DNA of 64,000 nt from JBCDJG01 sp038748065 (GCA_038748065.1 JBCDJG010000008.1:61148-125147), one strand, 5' to 3'. Positions 43,530-52,655 are shown, counted from the first letter of the stretch. Notes: generated by a model not told the origin, from the sequence alone. Translations and numbers: made by a program.

Positions 43530-44726
43530 GTGTGTAACGAGAGCGTGGAGTGTTCCAGACAGCATCTCTCCCTCAAGGACAGCCTGGAATCCGGGATAGA
43601 GCACCCCGGACTGCCAGGCCCACTCCCCAAAGGGGAACATGTTGTTTGGCAAGGGCTACCAAACTGGTGGGAGCTTGGGCGACAGATGTACTACCTCCAT
43701 CTCGTGACAGCCTATTTTGTGATCATGGCTGCCTGGGGATTTGCTTCAGAGTACGAAGCGACGAGGGCACTAGCACCAGCGGTTCTCGCCGTTATTGCTC
43801 CTTTACTTTTTGGTACTATCGTCGTGGGCATGCTCATCTGGCTGGCGCGATTGGCCGCGAAGAACACGATTTACACAGTGACCAACAAGCGGATAGTAAT
43901 GCGGATCGGCTCCGCCCTGTCCAAGACTATCGATATCCCCTTCAAAGCGATACAAAGCGTCGAACTGAAGACGCGCAAAAATGGCACCGGCAATCTATCC
44001 ATTGTTACCACGGGCGATGTGCGGCTGCCCTACATGGCGCTGTGGCCACACGCTCGCCCCTGGCGCCTGAAGGAAACGCAGCCCATGCTCAGAGCGATAC
44101 CGAATGCTGCCGAGACCGGCAGCATGCTGGCAGAGCAGTTGCGCATGGCCATGGGCGATGTGCCGGCGGAAGCAGCGCCCAGCGCCGAGCCCTTGGCGAC
44201 TGCGCACGCTCATGCGGCGCAGTCTGATGCCGCAAATGATCATCACGATCATCACGCCGCGGAACAACCTACGCGCCGTCCGCTCTCCGAGCGAACCGAT
44301 CGCATCGGCGTTTACGCCGCGGCATCACTGGCGCTGTTCACTGTCGCCACGGTCCTTCTGGTGCAACTCAACAAGAGCGGCCCGCTGGCACCTCCTCCGC
44401 CAGAGCCGCTGACCACTTACAATTTGCAATTCAACGACGCCGGGGATGACCGTATCGCCATCGTCGATGTCAGCGCAGACCAGACCATTACCTACGTGGA
44501 GCCAGGCAAAGATGGGTTGATTCGCGGCGCGCTGCGCGGCCTGGAGCGCGCTCGCAAGATGAACGGGAACCCCGTGGATGCGCCGCTGCAGCTGGTGGTT
44601 TGGGATTCCGGGCGCACCACCCTGTCTGATCTTGTACTGGATGAGCACATCCCCATTGACTCGTTCGGAGCGATGGGCCCGGGCGCAGTGTCCGCGCTGC
44701 TGCAACTGCCTGTCGACGGCGACTGA
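43530..44726 (+). CDS. PuhB-PuhC fusion, photosynthetic complex assembly protein
   Basis: 398 residues, GTG start. Residues 20-215 match PuhB: HPGLPGPLPKGEHVVWQGLPNW, two membrane spans (57-75, 82-106) and the PH-like NTIYTVTNKRIVMRIGSAL with IDIPFKAIQSVELK. A His/Ala-rich linker (about 222-245, with DHHDHHAAEQ) follows. Residues 258-280 are a third span, and 295-395 match PuhC: YNLQFNDAGDDRIAIVDV, YVEPGKDGLIRGALRGLERAR, LQLVVWDSGRTTLSDL, IDSFGAMGPGAV. In other purple bacteria these are separate genes beside puhA and help assemble reaction centre and LH1. Here both halves are joined and sit in the puf operon. The His-rich linker could bind metal. Confidence 0.85.
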   Translation: MCNESVECSRQHLSLKDSLESGIEHPGLPGPLPKGEHVVWQGLPNWWELGRQMYYLHLVTAYFVIMAAWGFASEYEATRALAPAVLAVIAPLLFGTIVVGMLIWLARLAAKNTIYTVTNKRIVMRIGSALSKTIDIPFKAIQSVELKTRKNGTGNLSIVTTGDVRLPYMALWPHARPWRLKETQPMLRAIPNAAETGSMLAEQLRMAMGDVPAEAAPSAEPLATAHAHAAQSDAANDHHDHHAAEQPTRRPLSERTDRIGVYAAASLALFTVATVLLVQLNKSGPLAPPPPEPLTTYNLQFNDAGDDRIAIVDVSADQTITYVEPGKDGLIRGALRGLERARKMNGNPVDAPLQLVVWDSGRTTLSDLVLDEHIPIDSFGAMGPGAVSALLQLPVDGD

Positions 44727-44750
44727 GCCTTCTCAAGCCCCTACCCTTCA

Positions 44751-44785
44751 GGGCGCCGATTTGGCGCCCGTCAAGAGCCCTTGAC
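44751..44785 (+). terminator. Hairpins at the end of the puf operon
   Basis: GGGCGCC-GATTT-GGCGCCC is a perfect 7-bp GC stem 25 nt after the puhB-puhC stop, followed at once by GTCAAG-N4-CTTGAC. No T-run directly follows the first stem, so termination may be partial or the stems may protect the message end. Confidence 0.5.
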
Positions 44786-44927
44786 GCCCACTGCGTCATT
44801 TTAAATTGATACTGATCAAAAGCTGGACGTCAGCCGTATAAACCCTGTTGACGATCGGATGATCGGGCCCGCGCGTTGCCAAGTGAGCGCCCAGGCTGCC
44901 CTTTCGTCCCGCTAGAGGCTGTATTCG

Positions 44928-46706
44928 ATGAGTTACCACATGATGGCCGAGTCTCGCACCTTGCCGGAACTGTTTATGTTCTTTGGCAAGATTCTCGGCC
45001 CGGAAAAAAAGTTCTACGTGACGGCGATCGTCTACGGCATCGGCATTAGCCTGCTGTCGTTGGCCACCCCGGTCTCTGTACAAATGCTCGTTAACAGTAT
45101 CGTGAACACGGGCTTGACCAAACCGCTCGTTGTACTGTCCGTCACGCTCTTCGTTCTGCTGCTGGCAGCGGGGGCGCTCAATGCCATGCGCATTCATATT
45201 GTCGACGTGTTCGGTCGGCGATTCTACTCTCGCATGCTCTCGGAAATTGCTCTGCGCTCAACCTACGCGCTCAACCCGTTTTTTGATGACAACAGCAAAG
45301 GCCCGTTATTCAACCGCTACTTCGACATCATGATCGTGATGAAGCGGGTGCCCTATCTACTGGTCGGCGGCTTCTCGATTTTGCTGCAGGCCTTTTTCGG
45401 CTTGCTGCTGGTCGCCATGTATCACCCCTTCTTTCTGATATTCAATGCCGTGATCATTACCCTGCTCTGGCTGACCTGGAAAGTCTGGGGAAAACGGGCG
45501 ATTCGTAGCGCTCTGGAGCTGTCTCACCGCAAGCACGCGGCTGCCGCCTGGGTGGAAGGCCTGGCCAGCTCTAATGGCTTTTTCAAAACTCGACAGCACA
45601 TCGTCACTGCCCTTGACCGCACCGATGCCGTCACCGCCGAGTATATGGAGAAGCACGAGCAACACTTCCGGCATCACTTTGCCCAGACCATCTGCTTTCT
45701 CTTCATCTGGGCCGCCGGCAGCGCAGCCCTGCTGGGCTTGGGCGGCTGGCTGGTTATTCGCGGGGAGTTATCGATTGGGCAACTGGTTGCCGCTGAGCTG
45801 GTGCTATCTGTGGTGTTTTATGGCATCTCGCAGCTCGGCACCTACCTGACCTACTTTTACGACCTCTGTGCGGCGATCGAGGAATTATCACTCTTTTACG
45901 ATATCGAGCAGGAAGACGTTGAAGGCGAAACAGACCTGCTGCGCGATGACAGCAGCCTGCAGTTTGTTGAAGCCCGAGGCGACTCGGTTGGCATTGAGGC
46001 GATTCTCAACTTTTCCGTACCCGCCGGTTCTCGAGTTCTTGCCTTCCCCGAACACCACGCGATACAGCGAATCTGCACCAACTTTCTGAAGCGACATGAA
46101 ATGCCCTCAGGGGGCGCTATTCTTCTCGGCGGCATCGACATCCTTTGGGTCAAAGCACACACCTTACGCCAGCAGATCATCGTGCTCGACAGACCCAATG
46201 CGATTGAAATGACCATTCTCGAGTACCTGCGCATGAGTTCTGACGATGCCAGCGCCGACCAGATAATCGAGGCGCTGCAGGCCGTGGAACTCGACGCCAC
46301 GCTGATGCAGTTAGACAAGGGCCTCCATACGCCACTTGCCGCAACGGGCTGGCCGCTGTCCATCTCGGAGATGATGCAGTTAAAGCTGGCAGCATCCATC
46401 ATTGCGCAACCTAAAGTGCTAATTCTTAACCAGATTTACGATGTTATGCCAGAGCGCGCTCTGCAGCGCTCCATGGACCTACTGCAGCGCAAAGCGGGCA
46501 CCACGGTACTGTACTTCTCCAACCGCTGGACCGACCTGGGCTACTCACATCATCTCTTCATGGGCGGCCAGGAACAATTCCAGTGCGATGGCATAGATGA
46601 GTTGAGGGAGGTCTACCTGTCCAGGACGCGGCGGGTAGTGCCACATATCGTTTGGGATGCGCCTGACGAGCGTCCTGCCGCCGCCGGAGGTGCCGGCGAT
46701 GCCTAA
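44928..46706 (+). CDS. ABC-transporter-like membrane protein with a catalytically dead ATPase domain
   Basis: 592 residues. Residues about 25-310 are a normal six-span exporter domain (for example FYVTAIVYGIGISLLSLATP, HFAQTICFLFIWAAGSAALL, LVAAELVLSVVFYGISQLG). Residues 345-565 align in order to an ABC ATPase, yet the Walker A is replaced by AFPEHHAIQRI (372-382, no GKS/T), the signature LSGGQ by LSISEM (477-482), the Walker B Asp by Asn (KVLILNQI, Asn501), and the switch His by Ser-Asn (YFSNR, 529-533). The fold seems kept, the ATPase lost. With the next two genes it forms an exporter of type I layout. A partner ATPase encoded elsewhere, or a structural role, must be assumed. Confidence 0.85.
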   Translation: MSYHMMAESRTLPELFMFFGKILGPEKKFYVTAIVYGIGISLLSLATPVSVQMLVNSIVNTGLTKPLVVLSVTLFVLLLAAGALNAMRIHIVDVFGRRFYSRMLSEIALRSTYALNPFFDDNSKGPLFNRYFDIMIVMKRVPYLLVGGFSILLQAFFGLLLVAMYHPFFLIFNAVIITLLWLTWKVWGKRAIRSALELSHRKHAAAAWVEGLASSNGFFKTRQHIVTALDRTDAVTAEYMEKHEQHFRHHFAQTICFLFIWAAGSAALLGLGGWLVIRGELSIGQLVAAELVLSVVFYGISQLGTYLTYFYDLCAAIEELSLFYDIEQEDVEGETDLLRDDSSLQFVEARGDSVGIEAILNFSVPAGSRVLAFPEHHAIQRICTNFLKRHEMPSGGAILLGGIDILWVKAHTLRQQIIVLDRPNAIEMTILEYLRMSSDDASADQIIEALQAVELDATLMQLDKGLHTPLAATGWPLSISEMMQLKLAASIIAQPKVLILNQIYDVMPERALQRSMDLLQRKAGTTVLYFSNRWTDLGYSHHLFMGGQEQFQCDGIDELREVYLSRTRRVVPHIVWDAPDERPAAAGGAGDA

Positions 46707-47715
46707 CCAGACCTTCCATAGCGAAAGTTTCAGCACGCTGAACCGGATTCAGCTGCCGCGATTGGCGCGCACGGTTACCTGGTGCATCTGTATCGCCATC
46801 GTCGCGGTGGGGCTCTTCCTGGCGTTTGTGCCCTGGGTGCAAACCACCACCGGCAGGGGTCAAGTCACCGCTCTGGACCCGGATGATCGCATGCAGGACA
46901 TCAACGCTTTGGTGTCGGGCCGCATCGAGGAATGGTTTGTTCGCGACGGCAGCGAGGTTAGTGTCGGCGACCCCATTGTGCGGCTGGTCGACAACGATCC
47001 CCTGCTGTTGGAGCGGCTTAATCTGGAGCGCCTGCAGGTCGAATCCAAGCTTGAGGCCGCCAGCAGCGCCGTGCAAACCGCAGAAATCGATCTCAGGCGA
47101 ACCAAAAACCTGCTCGACCAGGGCCTTGCGGCGGAGCGGGACTATGAGCGGGCGCAGATCAGGGTTGAGGAATTGCGCTCTCGCGTTGCCGAAGCCGCCG
47201 CCGAGCTGAACCGGGTCGACATCAGTCTTTCACGTCAGTCCGTGCAGATGGTAAGGGCCCCCCGGGATGGCGTGATCGTCGGCATCAATGGCGGTGATTC
47301 AGCCACCTATGTATCAACGGGCGATATTCTGGCGACCTTCGTGCCAATGGACGCCACGCGTGCCATCGAGCTCTATATCGATGGACGCGATATCGCGCTC
47401 GTGCAGCCAGGCGCGCCCGTCAGGCTGCAGTTCGAGGGCTGGCCGGTGATCCAGCTCAGCGGCTGGCCATCACTTGCTGTCGGCACATTTGAAGGTACCG
47501 TGGCCGTCGTGGACCCCTCAGCCAACAGCACCGGCAAGTTTCGTCTGCTGATTGTTGAGGACCCGGAGGCAGAAGTGCCCTGGCCGGACGATCGCTTTAT
47601 TCGCTTTGGTGCAAAGGCCAGAGGTTGGGTGCTACTGGAAACGGTTCGCGCCGGTTACGAGGTTTGGCGCCAGTTGAATAATTTCCCGCCCGATTTTCCC
47701 ACGACCGGGCAGTAA
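46699..47715 (+). CDS. HlyD-type periplasmic adaptor
   Basis: 338 residues from the ATG at 46699, overlapping the previous stop by 8 nt. One N-terminal membrane span (24-46, IAIVAVGLFLAFVPW), then the barrel-sandwich hybrid halves (INALVSGRIEEWFVRDGSEVSVGDPIVRL and QMVRAPRDGVIVGINGGDSATYV) around a coiled coil (LLLERLNLERLQVESK to ELNRVDISL). This is a membrane fusion protein of type I exporters. It links the inner membrane partner to the outer membrane channel. Confidence 0.9.
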   Translation: MPNQTFHSESFSTLNRIQLPRLARTVTWCICIAIVAVGLFLAFVPWVQTTTGRGQVTALDPDDRMQDINALVSGRIEEWFVRDGSEVSVGDPIVRLVDNDPLLLERLNLERLQVESKLEAASSAVQTAEIDLRRTKNLLDQGLAAERDYERAQIRVEELRSRVAEAAAELNRVDISLSRQSVQMVRAPRDGVIVGINGGDSATYVSTGDILATFVPMDATRAIELYIDGRDIALVQPGAPVRLQFEGWPVIQLSGWPSLAVGTFEGTVAVVDPSANSTGKFRLLIVEDPEAEVPWPDDRFIRFGAKARGWVLLETVRAGYEVWRQLNNFPPDFPTTGQ

Positions 47716-47719
47716 GCCA

Positions 47720-49198
47720 GTGCACCGACTGTTTCTAGCGCTGCTTCTGGCGGCTATCGGGCTATCGACGAACGCCCGGGCCCAGCAAGCGCTCGCTGAG
47801 CTCGAGAGCGAAGCCCTGAGCCTTGACGAAGCCCTGAGCCTTGAACAGGTGCTCGCCTCGGCGCAGCAGCACTACCCGGAAATACTGGAGAGCCTGGCCA
47901 AGCGACAGATCGCCAGCCAGCAATCTGAAGTGGCCGCCGGTGCCTTCGATCTGGTTTTTGATGCAGAGGGTTTTGACCGCCTCAATGGTTTTTATGATGG
48001 CCGCGTATTAAAAGCCGGTGTCGCACAGCCACTGCGGCCCTTCGGAGCTTCAGTCTTCAGCGAATACAAGATCTCGGACGGCACCTTCCCGATTTACGAG
48101 GACGAAAACTTCACCAATACGGGCGGCACGCTGTCTGCGGGAGTGCTGTTTTCCCTGCTCCGGGATCGCGATATCGACCAGCGTCGCTTTGACGAGTTCG
48201 ACGCAACGATTGCCCTCGATAACGCTGACCTGGAACTCTTGATGGTCAGGATAGGCATACAACAGCGCGCCACCGTAGCCTATTGGCAGTGGGTCGCTGC
48301 CGGTGCGCAGCTCGCCGTATTCGAAGAACTCCTGAACATCGCCATCCAGCGAGAGACCGGTCTCCAGCAGGAGGTTAACTCAGGGGCAAGGGCACGCATT
48401 TTCCTGACCGAGAATCGTCAGAATATCGTGCGCCGGCGCTCACTGGCGATCTCCGCGCGCGAACTGTTCGAAAATAGCGCGAATACGCTCGCTCTTTACT
48501 ACCGCGACGCGTCGGGCAGCTTGCTCCTGCCCGCGATCACGCAGCTTCCGAGTCAGGCAGTCCTGGCAGATGCGGTCAATGCCACCACACCTCGCTCTAT
48601 TCGAAATCTACCCCAGGCGCTGGCACTGCAGCCCAAGCTGCGCCTGCTCGAAAACTCTATCAGGCGTACTGAAGAAGAGATCGCGCTCCGCAGAAACGAG
48701 CTACAACCGCGACTCGATCTGCGATTTGAGGTCGCCACAGGCTTCGGCGAAATCGGCGCCGGCGGGCCGTCCAGGGATACAACCGACCCCATTATTGGCT
48801 TTGACTTCACCGTACCCCTGGAACGGCGTGCCGCGAAAGCCAAACTGTCTCAGTCGCTGGCCAAGCGCAGCGCTTTCTACCAGCAGCAGCGCATGGTCAT
48901 GGACCAGATTGAGGTTCAGATTCGCGACATTTTCAACACACTGAGCTATGCGGAGCGCCTGGCTCTGCTGGCTGCAGAGGAAGTCAACCTGGCCGATACC
49001 ATGCGCTTGGCGGAGCAGCAGCGCTTCAAGGAGGGGGCCAGCGATTTCTTCCTGGTTAACGTCCGCGAAGAAGCGGCCGCAAATGCCCGCGTCAGCTATC
49101 TATCTGCATCACTGGACTCATTGATCGCCCGCACCAACTTCGATGCTGCGACGATCAACCTGGATGCCCTGGGGCTGAGCACCTTTGGTCTGAAATAA
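47720..49198 (+). CDS. TolC-family outer membrane channel
   Basis: 492 residues, GTG start 5 nt after the adaptor gene. Signal peptide ends STNARAQ. Two long alpha-helical repeats with short strands (VLKAGVAQPLRPFGASVFSEYKISDG; the second with IGFDFTVPLERRAAKAKLSQSLAKRSAF) fit the OEP family. A tandem 18-bp duplication codes for the repeated EALSLDEALSLE near residue 32. It completes the three-part exporter with the adaptor and the ABC-like protein. Confidence 0.9.
   Translation: MHRLFLALLLAAIGLSTNARAQQALAELESEALSLDEALSLEQVLASAQQHYPEILESLAKRQIASQQSEVAAGAFDLVFDAEGFDRLNGFYDGRVLKAGVAQPLRPFGASVFSEYKISDGTFPIYEDENFTNTGGTLSAGVLFSLLRDRDIDQRRFDEFDATIALDNADLELLMVRIGIQQRATVAYWQWVAAGAQLAVFEELLNIAIQRETGLQQEVNSGARARIFLTENRQNIVRRRSLAISARELFENSANTLALYYRDASGSLLLPAITQLPSQAVLADAVNATTPRSIRNLPQALALQPKLRLLENSIRRTEEEIALRRNELQPRLDLRFEVATGFGEIGAGGPSRDTTDPIIGFDFTVPLERRAAKAKLSQSLAKRSAFYQQQRMVMDQIEVQIRDIFNTLSYAERLALLAAEEVNLADTMRLAEQQRFKEGASDFFLVNVREEAAANARVSYLSASLDSLIARTNFDAATINLDALGLSTFGLK
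47809..47844 (+). repeat. Tandem 18-bp duplication inside the TolC gene
   Basis: CGAAGCCCTGAGCCTTGA is repeated exactly once more in direct succession and in frame, giving a duplicated EALSLD segment just after the signal peptide. A recent slippage event. Confidence 0.9.
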
Positions 49199-49316
49199 AG
49201 ACTGCCGCTGACGGACGAAGCGTAACTTATACTTGTCGCCTTTTGGCGTCTAGTCAAGTTGACAATTGCCGCGATAGGGCCGACATTACAGGCATCACCT
49301 TGCGTCGGTGCATGCC

Positions 49317-50516
49317 ATGACACCAACCGTTTTATTGACACTCGGGCGCTTGCCCAAAGCGCTGGCACTGGCCAGAGCCCTGCACGCAGCGGGGTGCCGG
49401 GTGGTCATCGCCGAGCCCTTCCGCTGGCACGTTTGCAAACCCTCCCTGAGCGTTGCTGCTAACTACCGGGTACCTGCGCCCAACGATGGCACCGAAGCCT
49501 ATCTGGCGGCGCTACTGGATATCATTTCACGAGAGAACATCGATCTCGTCGTGCCCGTATCTGAAGAGGCGCTACACGTGGCGGGCCTGCACGATCGGCT
49601 GCCGGCACGTGTGCGCCTGCTCTGTCCCGATGCCGAGGTTCTCGAGGCCCTGCATGACAAGCTTCTATTCGCGCAGCGAGCCGCGCAGCTCAGCCTGAGT
49701 GTACCGACAACGTTCTCCGCCCACACAGCCGAAGCAGCGGAACTGGCGTCGTCCTCGGCCTATGTCACCAAGCCTGCCCTGGGCTGCTCCGGTATCGGCC
49801 TGGGCTTTCACGAGTCGGGCACGACGCCGCCCAAGGGCATAGACAATCTGCTCGTTCAGCAGCAGGTGACTGGACGCGAGATCAGTACCTTGTCCTTCTT
49901 GAGCGAAGGTCAGGTCATTACGACAGTTATCTATGAAGGCCTGGTTTTTGCGGGCACCGTGGCCGTTTGTTTCGAACGGGTGATAGAGATGCAAGCCGTC
50001 GAGACATGGGTAAGGACCTTCTGCGAGGGCCTCAACTACAGCGGCTTTATTGCCTTTGACTTTATCGTCGATGAACACGACACGCCCTGGGGTATCGAGT
50101 GCAACCCCCGGGTCACCAGTGGCGTTCATTTCCTCGACGAGTTCGGCCTCGGGCAGGCACTGTCCAGCCCGGAGAGCCCGACCTACATCGCCCTGCGCGA
50201 GGACACGCGAAAATGTCAGTGGGCCTACAGCACACTCACCGAAGCCTACGCCTCCATCCTAAAGCCAAGCGAGTTCTGGCGCTGCCTGCGGCACATGCTC
50301 AGTGCTTGCGATGTTGTTTGGTCACTCCGGGATCCACTCCCGTTTCTCCTGATGACACCGATGTCATGGGAAATTCTGTGGCCCGCTATGACCTCCAATC
50401 TGAGTCTCGGCGAAGCAACTCAGCGGGATATCGCCCGCTTCGAGCCGGCAAGCCGCATCACTACACTGCAGGCGCCGAAGATCGTCAGCGCTGTCGGGGG
50501 AGAAAGTGGCAGCTGA
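49317..50516 (+). CDS. ATP-grasp domain protein
   Basis: 399 residues from the ATG at 49317. The N-terminal lobe is a Rossmann-like PTVLLTLGRLPKALALARALHAAGCRVVIAE. The ATP-grasp core shows AYVTKPALGCSGIGLGF, LLVQQQVTGREISTLSFL, NYSGFIAFDFIVDEHDTPWGIECNPRVTSGVHFL with the Mg-binding Glu and Asn. It should join a carboxylate to an amine or thiol by an acyl-phosphate. It resembles the carbamoyl-phosphate-synthase-like group; substrate unknown. Its last 32 nt overlap the convergent P450 gene. Position among photosynthesis genes is unexplained. Confidence 0.85.
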   Translation: MTPTVLLTLGRLPKALALARALHAAGCRVVIAEPFRWHVCKPSLSVAANYRVPAPNDGTEAYLAALLDIISRENIDLVVPVSEEALHVAGLHDRLPARVRLLCPDAEVLEALHDKLLFAQRAAQLSLSVPTTFSAHTAEAAELASSSAYVTKPALGCSGIGLGFHESGTTPPKGIDNLLVQQQVTGREISTLSFLSEGQVITTVIYEGLVFAGTVAVCFERVIEMQAVETWVRTFCEGLNYSGFIAFDFIVDEHDTPWGIECNPRVTSGVHFLDEFGLGQALSSPESPTYIALREDTRKCQWAYSTLTEAYASILKPSEFWRCLRHMLSACDVVWSLRDPLPFLLMTPMSWEILWPAMTSNLSLGEATQRDIARFEPASRITTLQAPKIVSAVGGESGS

Positions 50517-51909
50517 TTTGCGTCGCCGGGCGCGTGGTCAGCCGCGCCGCCGGCCGCACGGTCTGCTCACCGTCAAGCGTGATATCAAAGTCGCGCAACA
50601 GCGATGCAATAATCAAAACGCTTTCGACCTGGGCAAAGCCAGCGCCCACACAGGTGTGCGGGCCCTGGCCAAAGGGGATGTATGCACCATCGACAACAAC
50701 ATCCTCATTTTCCGGCAGGAATCGCTCGGGTATGAAGGCATCCGGCTCTTCCCAGTAAGCACTATGGCGATGCAGGGTCCAAGGCGAAATCATTACCAGC
50801 GCACCACGCTTCAGCTTGCGCTCACCGACGGCCGCGGCGCGCAGGGCAACGCGCGGTATGAAGGTTATGGGCGGATAAAGGCGCAGAGCTTCCCGGAATA
50901 CTGCGCGCACCAGCGGCAGCTGGCGCGTATGCGCAAAGTCAATGTCCCCGGTGCCCACCACCTCGTCAATTTCTGCTCGCAGGCGCGCAGCCAGTGCAGG
51001 CTGGCAGGCAATGATATAAAAGACCCAGGTCAGCACGCTCGCCGTCGTTTCATGGCCGGCAAGAAAAAACACGCCGAGCTGATCGATAAGTTCGTCCCTC
51101 GTGAAAGCTTCGCCACTGTCGGCATCACGGGCCGCGATCACCATACTGGCAATATCGTTGTAGTCGGCGTCCGGGGCGAGGTGGGTATCGATCAGGGTGC
51201 CAAGATGATCCCGGATGCGCTCACAGGCCGCGAGCACCTCCGGCGGCTGTGGCGCCTCGCTCCAGGCCGGCGCAAAAATCAGTCTGAGCACGTCGACCTG
51301 TGCCACCGAGCGTTCAAAGACGGTGAAGTCCTCGAACACCTCAAAGGCAACGCGAGAGTTCAGGGTCTCCGAAAAGACGGTTCGGCAAATAATATCCGCC
51401 GTCAGGTGACTCATGGCCAGATCCAGCAAAGTCGCCTCCCGCATGTCCGCCCGGGCGTGAAGGTCACGTACGTGATCATCGACCGCAGCGCGCATGTCAC
51501 CGAAGGCATGGGAGATGCGCATCATGCTAAAGGCCGGATCGATCATGGCACGCTGACGTCGCCATTTGTCGCCATCAGTTACAAATATCGACTGGCCGAT
51601 CAGCGGTTCCAGCGCGTTAACCATGAGGTCGCTTTTGGGAAAGATGCCCTCGGGGTCACGCAGGATTTCCCTGACCAGTTCAGGCTTATTAAACAGCACG
51701 GTGCTGCGCCGGGAATAACCGAGATTACCGACCTCAAAGCGATACGCCGCCGCCGGCAGCAGTTCGAGGAGGTTGCCATCACCGCGCCAAAGCACCCGCG
51801 CCAGTGCAGCAACAGACCACAGCGAAAGCGGCCTGGGCGGATAATACCGGGCCTCACTCAAGGCGTTCACTCCAATTCCCCAACTCAGCGCGAGTATGTG
51901 GGGCTGCAT
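50485..51909 (-). CDS. Cytochrome P450, unassigned family
   Basis: 474 residues. I-helix FFLAGHETTASVLTW, ExxR as REALRLYPPI, PERFLPENED, haem loop FGQGPHTCVGAGFAQVE with Cys420. The sequence is of the CYP4/CYP110-like broad class that includes a carotenoid hydroxylase from Thermus, so a carotenoid or fatty-acid substrate is possible, and crtD is three genes away. The start could be the ATG at 51909 or the GTG at 51870, since the divergent gene starts at 51912. No ferredoxin gene is adjacent. Confidence 0.85.
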   Translation of the reverse strand: MQPHILALSWGIGVNALSEARYYPPRPLSLWSVAALARVLWRGDGNLLELLPAAAYRFEVGNLGYSRRSTVLFNKPELVREILRDPEGIFPKSDLMVNALEPLIGQSIFVTDGDKWRRQRAMIDPAFSMMRISHAFGDMRAAVDDHVRDLHARADMREATLLDLAMSHLTADIICRTVFSETLNSRVAFEVFEDFTVFERSVAQVDVLRLIFAPAWSEAPQPPEVLAACERIRDHLGTLIDTHLAPDADYNDIASMVIAARDADSGEAFTRDELIDQLGVFFLAGHETTASVLTWVFYIIACQPALAARLRAEIDEVVGTGDIDFAHTRQLPLVRAVFREALRLYPPITFIPRVALRAAAVGERKLKRGALVMISPWTLHRHSAYWEEPDAFIPERFLPENEDVVVDGAYIPFGQGPHTCVGAGFAQVESVLIIASLLRDFDITLDGEQTVRPAARLTTRPATQISCHFLPRQR

Positions 51910-51911
51910 CC

Positions 51912-52655
51912 ATGATGTCGAGCCATACGCTGTTCGAGTTACTGGTCGCCACCCATATCGTCACGGGCAGCGTCGGGCTGCTCAGCTTCTGGGTTCCAAT
52001 CTTCGCGCGCAAGGGCGGCAGCAGTCACGCTCGCTTCGGCAAGATATTCACCCTGAGCATGCTGATCACGGGCAGCGTCGCCACCTGCATCGCTCTCACT
52101 ACCCTGTCTGACCCCGTGGGCACTCATCCGCACCTGCAAGACCACCCCGATTTCAGCGACCCCGAGTTGATCAGCGGCATCTTCGGCTGGATGATGCTGT
52201 ACCTGGCGATACTCACGGTCAACCTGGCCTGGCAGGGCTGGCTGTGCATAAGTAACCGCCAGGACCACCTGCGCAACCGCGCCTGGCACAACCTGCTATC
52301 GCAGGTCGTCCTGACGATGGCCGCCACCGCCTGTGTCATCGACGGCTGGCGCATTGGCCAGAGTATGATGATCGGCATCTCCTCAGTGGGCTACGCCACC
52401 GTGGCAACCAATCTCTGGTTTATCTACACGCCGGATCCAAGCCCGGTGGATCGCATACGGGAGCACATAAAAGCCTTGGTAGGTGCCGGCATCTCTGTCT
52501 ACACCGCCTTCCTGGCTTTTGGTGCCGTACGCTGGATTCCGGAACTTGCGCTGGCGCCAGCCCTGTGGGCAGTACCCCTGGTCGTGGGCCTGACGTTGAT
52601 CATCTACCATCGTCGCGCCGTAAGCCGGCGCTTTCACGCGCGGGCCGGGGCCTAG
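51912..52655 (+). CDS. DUF2306-like multi-span membrane protein
   Basis: 247 residues, about seven membrane spans. It opens FELLVATHIVTGSVGLLSFWVPIFARKGGSSHARFGKIF, the layout of DUF2306 and related proteins with His near a first span and the KGG-xxHxxxG motif. The function of this group is unknown; conserved His could bind haem. It begins 2 nt from the divergent P450 start and is followed by crtD in an overlapping frame, so it is co-transcribed with it. Confidence 0.7.
   Translation: MMSSHTLFELLVATHIVTGSVGLLSFWVPIFARKGGSSHARFGKIFTLSMLITGSVATCIALTTLSDPVGTHPHLQDHPDFSDPELISGIFGWMMLYLAILTVNLAWQGWLCISNRQDHLRNRAWHNLLSQVVLTMAATACVIDGWRIGQSMMIGISSVGYATVATNLWFIYTPDPSPVDRIREHIKALVGAGISVYTAFLAFGAVRWIPELALAPALWAVPLVVGLTLIIYHRRAVSRRFHARAGA

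Noticed and set aside
44928..46706. Annotating the ABC-like gene as an ordinary ATP-driven exporter
   Set aside because: All four catalytic motifs are replaced, so ATPase activity should not be assumed.
49259..49287. TTGACA-based promoter before the ATP-grasp gene
   Set aside because: The -35 is good, but the -10 at the right distance (GACATT) matches at only three positions, so I do not list it.
50506..51915. A 469-residue open frame on the + strand opposite the P450
   Set aside because: It is antisense to a P450 with all expected motifs, has a low-complexity Arg/Gly/His-rich translation and no recognisable domain. Long shadow frames are normal at this GC content.
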